Below are positions 36,783 through 42,425 of a DNA stretch of 42,425 nt, piece after piece. This stretch comes from Cytophagaceae bacterium (GTDB lineage Bacteria > Bacteroidota > Bacteroidia > Cytophagales > Cytophagaceae). The notes under the pieces were generated by a model. It ran no database searches. It was not told the DNA's origin and saw nothing but the letters and a program-made list of their open reading frames with translations. Both the position numbers and the translations under genes were made by a program. Where the stretch lies: assembly GCA_025454925.1 (NCBI GenBank), contig JALONM010000030.1, positions 1 through 42,425 of the forward strand, given 5' to 3'. Each line of letters begins with the position of its first letter. Positions within the stretch are counted from its first letter, which is position 1.

Positions 36783-38549
36783 ATGAAAGGCAAGCACCGT
36801 GCATGTTTTGGAGTACTTGTATGCATCCTACTGTTTTGCTTTAGCTCTTGCACCAAGCGCGAAGAGCTTAGGCCACTTGCGCATCAAGGCATTATGAATT
36901 TATCATCCTGGGATTTTGAACAGGATGGAGCGATCGCATTAAAGGGAAAATGGAATTTTTGCAAAGAACGCTCTAATGATACTCTTTCACAGGTCTGTAT
37001 TCCCATTACCGTTCCCGAAGACTGGAATCAAAACCCTGCCCTGGAAAGCAATCAAAAGGGCGTATACCGACTGATGCTACAGTTGCCTGTTCTCCGCGCA
37101 CCGCTGAGTCTTCGGATTAATGGGGTAGCTACCGCATATAGGCTATCGGTGAACGGAAAATTATATGGTGGAGTAGGCATTGTTGCCCAGGGAAATCATG
37201 CTGGTGTGCCAGCCTATGAACAAAAAGAATTCCCTTTACCCAACGACTGCCATTCGGTAATACTGGAGTTGGAAGTAAGCAATCATCACCATTACCAAAG
37301 CGGGTTGTTAGTAGCCCCAATACTGTGCTCTAGCATAGCGTCAGCAGAAAGCAGTCGAAACTATTTTCTATTCGGCGGCATTATTTTAGGGGTCATTTTG
37401 CTTAATATTCTTTTTTATACATTTTTATCTTTCTACCTAAAAAATACAAGCTACTACTTCTTTTACGCTTTGTTAAATGTATGTGTATTGCTTCATTTCC
37501 TTTGTCTGGTAGACCGATTTTTATATACCCTCTTTCCCATTGGCTGGTGGGCGTTCTGTTACAAGGTAGAATTAATCACGATCTTTGCAGCATTAATATG
37601 TTGCGTCATGTTCTACAATAGTTTTTTTAGTCTTAACCTGAATAGAAAATTACGTTGGGGAATAGTGACCCTCTTCCTATTAGAAATCCTCTTTACTTTG
37701 CTAATGCCAGCGCCACTCTTTACATATATTGACTTGTTGGTGCGGCCCACTATTTTACTTACAACCCTGGGATTCTCTGCCATCTTTTTGTATTCCATTA
37801 AACATCAAAAACCTGGAGCAATTCAGATCTCATTGATGAATGGATTATTGCTGGGCATTTTAATTCACCAGAATTTTATTTTAAACAGTCCGGTGCACGA
37901 TTTGCAATGGTTGCACATGGGCTTGCTTGTTTATATGATTGGAACCAGTTTGGTTCTATTTAAAAACATTATCAATATTTTTATCAGCGAAAAGGAATTG
38001 TCCAGGCAGGTCGTGGATACGAATGAAAAATTAGAGCGGCAAAATAAGTCCTTGGAAGATATTGTAGATAGACGTACCAAACAGTTAATTGAAGTAGAAA
38101 AAGAAAAATATCAACTACAGTTAGAGCGAAAAGAACAAGACCTCAATATTTTATCGGCAACGAATCTGATGAAGCTTCAGTTTAACAAAAATTTAATTCA
38201 GGAACTGGAGGAGCTGCCTTCTTCTGGCAAAGAACTAAAAATGGCTGTTACCACTTTAATCACCAGGCTTAAAAATCAGTATGCGATTGAAGAAAAATTG
38301 GATGTATTGCAAACGAATTTAGACAAAGTAAACGCTGAATTTTATAACCGGCTTTCTCAACGCTTTCCAGAATTAAGTAAAACTGAACGCGAACTTTGTG
38401 CCTATATAAAACTTAATTTAAGCAGCAAGGACATCGCTGACTTGCGAAAAACATCCTTAAATACCATTAATGTAACCCGAAGTCGTCTTAGGAAAAAACT
38501 AGGATTAACACGCGACGATGAACTGGAATTTTTTATACAATCGTTCTAA
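36783..38549 (+). CDS. 7TM membrane-bound LuxR-type transcription regulator
   Basis: This 588-residue protein has a hydrophobic leader with possible lipobox FSSC (Cys23), an extracellular beta-rich domain (~35-185: MNLSSWDFEQDGAIALKGKWNFC, LSLRINGVATAYRLSVNGKL), seven membrane segments (~190-400) as in 7TMR-DISM receptors, a coiled coil (~405-470: RQVVDTNEKLERQNKSLEDI) and a C-terminal LuxR/GerE-type helix-turn-helix (531-588: LSKTERELCAYIKLNLSSKD, TINVTRSRLRKKLGL). There is no kinase or receiver domain. Known family: 7TMR-DISM proteins usually carry signalling outputs; a direct HTH output suggests DNA binding from the membrane or after release. A TATCTTG box 30 bp upstream may be its own promoter. 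It lies 105 bp after the companion gene and is the best candidate regulator of this cluster. Confidence 0.85.
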   Translation: MKGKHRACFGVLVCILLFCFSSCTKREELRPLAHQGIMNLSSWDFEQDGAIALKGKWNFCKERSNDTLSQVCIPITVPEDWNQNPALESNQKGVYRLMLQLPVLRAPLSLRINGVATAYRLSVNGKLYGGVGIVAQGNHAGVPAYEQKEFPLPNDCHSVILELEVSNHHHYQSGLLVAPILCSSIASAESSRNYFLFGGIILGVILLNILFYTFLSFYLKNTSYYFFYALLNVCVLLHFLCLVDRFLYTLFPIGWWAFCYKVELITIFAALICCVMFYNSFFSLNLNRKLRWGIVTLFLLEILFTLLMPAPLFTYIDLLVRPTILLTTLGFSAIFLYSIKHQKPGAIQISLMNGLLLGILIHQNFILNSPVHDLQWLHMGLLVYMIGTSLVLFKNIINIFISEKELSRQVVDTNEKLERQNKSLEDIVDRRTKQLIEVEKEKYQLQLERKEQDLNILSATNLMKLQFNKNLIQELEELPSSGKELKMAVTTLITRLKNQYAIEEKLDVLQTNLDKVNAEFYNRLSQRFPELSKTERELCAYIKLNLSSKDIADLRKTSLNTINVTRSRLRKKLGLTRDDELEFFIQSF

Positions 38550-38880
38550 TCTCTAATCGATTGCTTGATGCTATGATGCGCATCGTTTCCTTCCGGCAAT
38601 TCTTAGGTGCCTCGTTCGATTTTTTTTGATACAAGGAAAAATCATACTGTTCCAGGACGCAGAGGGTGTAGAATGAAATACCACTCTCACGCTGGACGAA
38701 AATATAATCTCGGAGACGAAATTATGTTCATGGATGGGAATTTCTGCAAAGCCAGCTTTCTGATCGACGCTGAATTTTCTGTGCCAATATTTGGCGTTCC
38801 GCCGTAACACTTCCACTGCAGATTGCGATATCCTGACGATAATCAATCTCAAGCTAACATCCCATGTTGCCAATAGTTTA
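38550..38880. other. Accessory spacer holding an IS66 fragment on the minus strand
   Basis: The stretch between the membrane regulator and the AT-rich gene holds the tnpA fragment listed separately. Nothing else was recognised; open frames across it on both strands are short and cross the fragment. Confidence 0.5.
38652..38840 (-). pseudogene. IS66-type tnpA C-terminal fragment
   Basis: On the minus strand this reads VLRRNAKYWHRKF, then GFAEIPI, then SEIIFSSSVRVVFHSTPSASW. That matches the closing part of IS66-family TnpA (a Tyr-Trp-x-Arg-Lys helix end, Phe-x-Glu-Ile, then a short hydrophobic strand and the final helix). The frame runs on past the usual end into unrelated sequence, and no tnpB follows, so it is a remnant. 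A 64-bp stretch (38652-38715) is 57/64 identical in inverse orientation to 40068-40131. Confidence 0.6.
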
Positions 38881-39909
38881 TTAATATGTATAAGGTTTTT
38901 GTATAATTGAATATTTATCATATTCAATTTCAAATGTTTTAAAATTACGATTGGATAAGTATAGGTAAGAATTCAAGGTGTTGCCTGGAAATGAGAAAAT
39001 TATATAAGATTTCTCAAAAATAAGGTCAGATAAAACCTTAGCATTGTTAGAATATTTCCTCCTTTCTAAAAATTGAGGATGCATTACCTTTTTAAAATCA
39101 TCAAATGATAGATTAGGATTTTCTTTAAACAGTTTATAAACTTCTTTTGAAATTTTTAGTTTTGAGAATGTTGGTATTGAGGATTTTATCATTCTATTTT
39201 CACTGTTTAAGTTAACAAAAGAAAATTCTTCATCATCAATGTTTTTCTCGAATTCTAAGACTAATAAATTGTTAATAATATCAATTACTTTAAAAAGATA
39301 AGAACCAACTTTCAACTGTTTACCAATGTGTGACTTCGATATTTTAACATAGTCATAGTTATATAAGAAACTAGCTTCAAAGGTAATTTTTCCATTAAAT
39401 TCTTCGGATGTAACTTCTGATTTAATGCTAAAACTTTTATAGAACGATACCCAATTATGGTCACTGTATTGTCCATTTTCAGAAGTTGAATATATATAAT
39501 TACTATATGCAGAAGATCCTCCTCCGTTAAACTCTAATATTTCATTTTGACTTGCTATCTTATTTTCTTTGATATTTAATTGAAAATTTTCAGGAGCCTC
39601 CTTAATAGATTCTGGGAAATAAGAGTTAAATTCTAAGAAATAATCAGAAAATGAATTTTTATCAATTTTAATAGTAGCTTTTTTAATTAATGTATCTAAA
39701 GCAGAATCTAAAATCAATTTGTCAATATTTTTTTTCAACCATGGTAAAGTATATTCGTTATCTATCTTTGAATCATATTCTTTAACTTTAAAAGCGCTTG
39801 AGGTAGTTTGGTAAATATATGTTTCTAAATATTCAACTTCTGAGTCACTTATTTGTGCAAAGGACAAGTATGACATTAGTAAGAAAGAAAAAGTAAGTGA
39901 TTTTTTCAT
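38881..39909 (-). CDS. AT-rich exported protein of unknown function, IS66-flanked
   Basis: This 342-residue protein has a signal peptide (MKKSLTFSFLLMSYLSFAQ). The mature part is rich in Lys, Asn, Ile, Phe and Ser and matches no family I recognise. It has a helical N-terminal part (VEYLETYIYQTTSSAFKV), a Gly/Ser turn (FNGGGSSAYSNYIYSTSE) and a strand-rich C-terminal half. No lipobox or T9SS tail is visible. The coding sequence is much more AT-rich than every neighbour (roughly a quarter to a third G+C by eye), which suggests recent transfer. It lies between two IS66 fragments in opposite orientation. The leader before its ATG (TACTAAACGTTGCC, 39917-39938) is described separately. Confidence 0.78.
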   Translation of the reverse strand: MKKSLTFSFLLMSYLSFAQISDSEVEYLETYIYQTTSSAFKVKEYDSKIDNEYTLPWLKKNIDKLILDSALDTLIKKATIKIDKNSFSDYFLEFNSYFPESIKEAPENFQLNIKENKIASQNEILEFNGGGSSAYSNYIYSTSENGQYSDHNWVSFYKSFSIKSEVTSEEFNGKITFEASFLYNYDYVKISKSHIGKQLKVGSYLFKVIDIINNLLVLEFEKNIDDEEFSFVNLNSENRMIKSSIPTFSKLKISKEVYKLFKENPNLSFDDFKKVMHPQFLERRKYSNNAKVLSDLIFEKSYIIFSFPGNTLNSYLYLSNRNFKTFEIEYDKYSIIQKPYTY

Positions 39910-40060
39910 TTTTTTTAATTATTGGCAACGTTTAGTACACGGCAAATTAGGCATTTTAATCTAGTAAGGTTTCGAGTTTGCACATAGCCGAATCGTTAAA
40001 TTTAACTTTAATCTATCAATTATAAAAACAAAAAATTCTTTATACTACCTTTTCTAAAAT
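39910..40060. other. AT-rich leader of the exported protein gene
   Basis: No gene is seen. On the minus strand a TTTGCCGTGTACTAAACGTTG stretch precedes the ATG. From memory it resembles leader sequences repeated before unrelated AT-rich genes in flavobacterial genomes. The IS66 fragment begins immediately beyond. Confidence 0.35.
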
Positions 40061-40062
40061 AA

Positions 40063-40152
40063 CTTGGCTCCGAGATTATATTTACGTCCGGCATTAGAAT
40101 GGTATTTCAATTTACACCCTCTGCGTCCTGGCTCAAAGAACTTGTGGGCTAA
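40063..40152 (+). pseudogene. IS66-type tnpA C-terminal fragment
   Basis: The plus strand reads SEIIFTSGIRMVFQFTPSASW then LKELVG and a stop (TAA, 40150-40152). The closing Phe-x-Ser-Gly-Ile-Arg strand and terminal helix are those of IS66 TnpA. The stop overlaps the tnpB ATG as TAATG, the usual IS66 coupling. The 5' part of the gene is missing. Confidence 0.65.
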
Positions 40153-40536
40153 TGCTGTCAATCACACATAATTCACCGCTGTTACTTGTATCAAGCTCGC
40201 ACGGATATGCGCGAGGGCCTAGACAGCCTATGTGGACTGATTCGCAATGAGCTGGGAAAAGACCCACTTGATGGTGAGCTTTTTGTGTTTTTCAACTTTC
40301 AACCGACCCGCAATCAGATAAAATTATTACTCTGGGAGCAGGATGGTTTTTCCATGTATCAAAAAAAACTCGAACGAGGCACCTATGAATTACCGGAAGG
40401 AAAGGACTCCCATCATAGAATTAGTAGCGACAAGCTGAATCTTATTTTGAAAGGCATCTCCCTTAAAAGTGTGCGTCACAGAACCCGTTATCAGCATCAG
40501 GAAAAAAATCCTGATGGTGTACAAGAAGTTCTCTGA
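40152..40536 (+). pseudogene. tnpB: IS66-family accessory gene tnpB, frameshifted near its start
   Basis: The body reads YLYQARTDMREGLDSLCGLI, then DGELFVFFNFQPTRNQIKLLLWEQDGF, then LERGTYELPEG and LILKGISLKSVRHRTRYQ, the standard IS66 TnpB (OrfB) sequence of about 115-125 residues. The expected start ATG at 40152 (overlapping the tnpA stop) gives MLSITH but in a different frame from the body. Removing one A near 40170-40171 would restore MLSITHIHRCYLYQARTD. So a one-base insertion separates start and body, or the body uses a TTG at 40186. No tnpC is visible downstream, so the element is not complete. Confidence 0.8.
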
Positions 40537-40850
40537 ATGCTTTGCTTGGGCCTTGACTCATGCTTGGCTTGAAACCTGCGACTTCGAGTTCCCCAACAGT
40601 TTGAGCAAGAGTGTTTCGGGTAGGTGTGGTAGGCCGATTTGCCAGAAAAGAGTAGGAGTTTGGGTTGGAGTTTTGAGTTGGACCCAACTCAAAACTAAAC
40701 GAGTAAAGGCAAATAGTCCGCTACTTTTACAACTCTTATATTCCTTTTCGGAACAGAATCCTCTACGAAATACGATCATTGTTCCATCAATAATGCTGGG
40801 AGAAAAGGCTACCTGCTAAGAAGCCTTCTCTGGCCGCACGACCTGAATGC
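40537..40850. other. Gene-free spacer with a 28-bp palindrome
   Basis: No gene is seen after tnpB. The element expected here in IS66, tnpC, is absent. AGTTTTGAGTTGG (40669-40681) and CCAACTCAAAACT (40684-40696) are perfect inverse copies 2 nt apart. A GGAGTTTGGGT stretch at 40655-40665 recurs at 42304-42314. Confidence 0.55.
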
Positions 40851-41852
40851 CTATTTCTTATCGGGGTAGGCGAGATTATACCTATATGAAAGGTATACAA
40901 AAGCCAACAAAATAAGTCCCATAGTTAGTAAGATAAAAAGATACAAGTTTGCTCGATTAGGAAAATACTCCAATTCAAACGTGTTGGGATCTAAGTAGTA
41001 GTTATTTCCATGTTGTACACCACATACTTCCAAATCATCCTTTAAATAATATTTTTCACCAAAAGATCCTTCTCGAGTTCGGATTACTTTAACTTCATAC
41101 AAATACCGTGGAATAAATAAAATCAGCGTGTCGTTTGCTTTCATCGCAAGTAGTCTGTCAATGTACGTGCTATCATAACCCCTCCTGACGCACCAATCAA
41201 GATCAGGCCATTCGTTCACTGGAAGGTATAGGGCATTTCCTCTCCCATTTTCTTTTTCGATAGAAGGTGATGCACGCAACGTTGCAGTAATTGAGGTGTA
41301 ATCTTTGGCAGAGAACGATCTGCTTTCAAAAACCCAACGCACCAGGTATACCATGGCAACCAAATAACCAATGAGAATAAGCAGAATAATACTCGAAATC
41401 ACCCAGAAAAAAGTGCGTTTCTTTTTAAGATGCTCTTTCGTAATATTGGGTAATCTCAAAACCAATTCGAAGGGATATTGAGGAACGTGTTCCAATGATT
41501 TACCATTATTGAGGTAGAAGGTAACCTTAGTCGAGGTTTCAATGGTTTCGTGAATTGAAGACAAGCCATAGCCGCGAATGTCAGCGATTGGGATTACCAT
41601 CCGTTTCTTTTGAATTCCTTTTTTTACAATGAACACCCCTGACTGATGCTCAATCTCTGTGACGACGTTAAAGGCTTTATACAAACAATACATTGCTAGC
41701 GGAAAAAAGAAAGCAGCGATTGTGATAAAATCCATCGAAAAATAAAATGATCCGAATAGTGAGAGTGCTACAAGAAGAGCAGAGATAAGTGAGATTACTA
41801 AGCTGGATCGCGCGACGTACATAGATGGTGGCAGGGCATTATGTTTAAACAA
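40851..41852 (-). CDS. Four-TM membrane protein with PH-like and soluble domains
   Basis: This 333-residue protein has two N-terminal membrane segments (~17-38, ~41-60), a cytoplasmic PH-like stretch (~63-130: VFIVKKGIQKKRMVIPIADI, VTFYLNNGKSLEHVP), a third segment (~146-170), an outer soluble domain of about 125 residues (~175-295: NEWPDLDWCVRRGYDSTYID, IPRYLYEVKVIRTREG) and a fourth segment (~302-323). The N-terminal layout resembles the small membrane protein at 24824. No catalytic motif is visible and I do not recognise a family. It lies between two spacers that share a GGAGTTTGGGT repeat, which suggests that it may be part of an exchangeable unit. Confidence 0.68.
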   Translation of the reverse strand: MFKHNALPPSMYVARSSLVISLISALLVALSLFGSFYFSMDFITIAAFFFPLAMYCLYKAFNVVTEIEHQSGVFIVKKGIQKKRMVIPIADIRGYGLSSIHETIETSTKVTFYLNNGKSLEHVPQYPFELVLRLPNITKEHLKKKRTFFWVISSIILLILIGYLVAMVYLVRWVFESRSFSAKDYTSITATLRASPSIEKENGRGNALYLPVNEWPDLDWCVRRGYDSTYIDRLLAMKANDTLILFIPRYLYEVKVIRTREGSFGEKYYLKDDLEVCGVQHGNNYYLDPNTFELEYFPNRANLYLFILLTMGLILLAFVYLSYRYNLAYPDKK

Positions 41853-42344
41853 GTAAAATTAAGAAATTTTTTTTTTAATTGCTAACTATTCTTTTTCAGA
41901 TACCGATCAAAGAAAGCTGCTATCCACTTCAATGGTTTATACTAACTTAGAATCTTTTCAGGCTTAATAGATAACAGTCTCTGTTGCAATTGATGCGGGT
42001 AGCGTATTTCTTCTTACTAAAGCTCTACAAGTTAATCATTGGGAATACTTTCCAAATAATGGATTTCGAAATGTATTATGGATAAATTAGCTTTCTATTT
42101 TGAGATTCTTAATATCAATACACCATTTCAATTAGTAACGCTGCTTTGGGAGAAGCTAATCTTTTTTCTACCATCTGAACTCAGGTTACCTAAAAATACT
42201 CAATCAGTGTATTTGTTTCGGAGCGAACGCTTTTACTTTTTTGATACACCTGAAGTTTTTCGAAGTCAAACTTAAAAATTGGTTATCGGATTAGAAAAAA
42301 GTTGGAGTTTGGGTCTAAAAAGAAGTCTGGGTCTAAAGTGCGGG

Positions 42345-42370
42345 CAAACTCCGGGCTCAAACTCCGGGCT
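42345..42370. repeat. 13-bp tandem repeat, two copies
   Basis: CAAACTCCGGGCT occurs twice head to tail (42345-42357 and 42358-42370). Its CAAACTCC part is the inverse of GGAGTTTG at 42304-42311, so the segment can fold. Confidence 0.7.
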
Positions 42371-42418
42371 CGAAAAACAAAAGAAGCCACGCTTAAGCGT
42401 GGCTTCTTTTGTTTTTCG
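42371..42418. terminator. 48-bp perfect palindrome, probable bidirectional terminator
   Basis: Arms 42371-42392 and 42397-42418 are perfect inverse copies around a TTAA centre, with core GAAGCCACGC/GCGTGGCTTC. Flanking A and T runs (AAAAACAAAA and TTTTGTTTTT) inside the arms give termination in both directions. The gene it serves on the far side is outside the window. Confidence 0.75.
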
Positions 42419-42425
42419 TTGTACA

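Larger units (their letters stand above)
41853..42425. other. Terminal spacer with repeats; no supported gene
   Basis: A 65-codon plus-strand frame at 42078-42275 has no recognisable features and is not called. The last 125 bases hold short repeats and the large palindrome listed separately. Sequence before 42290 is AT-rich with no clear signal. Confidence 0.5.

Noticed and set aside
38607-38807. 66-codon plus-strand open frame with a KYHSHAGRKYNLG string
   Set aside because: It looks conserved because its inverse copy at 40068-40131 gives a similar string, but both are antisense to IS66 tnpA fragments.
40469-40819. 116-codon plus-strand frame after tnpB
   Set aside because: It overlaps the tnpB end and runs through the palindrome; no domain and no resemblance to IS66 tnpC.
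42078-42275. 65-codon plus-strand open frame
   Set aside because: AT-rich, no domain and no upstream signal; not enough to call a gene.

Overview
The window looks like a chromosomal segment of a member of the Bacteroidota. The evidence is a SecDF fusion, a PorP/SprF-type outer-membrane protein, one protein with a gliding-motility-type (type B) C-terminal domain, five proteins with type A type IX secretion (T9SS) C-terminal sorting domains, and many Ala-Gln signal-peptide ends. Base composition is moderate, with one clearly AT-rich island near 38.9-40.0 kb. Genus cannot be read from the sequence. No rRNA, tRNA or CRISPR array was seen.

Region 1 (1-7341, minus strand) is a compact three-gene unit. 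In transcription order it encodes a delta-60-repeat/GEVED surface protein with a gliding-type C-terminal domain, a PorP/SprF partner 13 bp downstream, and an exported TPR-CHAT protein whose start lies one base after the PorP/SprF stop. The CHAT gene leaves the window at its 3' end. Region 2 (7459-11361, minus) holds a lone SRPBCC-fold protein, a spacer with two GC-rich hairpins, and a probable operon of a cytochrome-c-like lipoprotein, an alpha/beta hydrolase, a choice-of-anchor-Q lipoprotein and a Crp/Fnr regulator. Region 3 (11444-16608) is housekeeping: a secDF fusion with a strong terminator, a small exported protein, accD with a promoter-like box and terminator, and an unrecognised cytoplasmic protein.

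Region 4 (16753-25309) contains secreted and envelope proteins: a DUF6263-like exported protein, an endonuclease/exonuclease/phosphatase-fold protein with two CBM6 modules, a nucleoside-hydrolase-like protein with Ig domains, a beta-propeller protein, a coupled BON lipoprotein/SH3 pair and a small membrane protein. Region 5 (25810-38549) is a three-gene plus-strand cluster: a ~3,300-residue LamG-rich T9SS cargo, a smaller T9SS protein that shares a C-proximal module with it, and a 7TM membrane protein ending in a LuxR-type helix-turn-helix, which could be their regulator.

Region 6 (38550-42425) is accessory DNA. Two diverged IS66 fragments lie in opposite orientation on either side of an AT-rich gene for an unknown exported protein. 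They are followed by a four-TM protein bracketed by short repeats and palindromes, and the window ends in a perfect 48-bp palindrome. The best candidates for undescribed biology are the CHAT/PorP/type-B surface-protein unit, the giant LamG protein with its companion and membrane regulator, and the IS66-bracketed AT-rich cassette.
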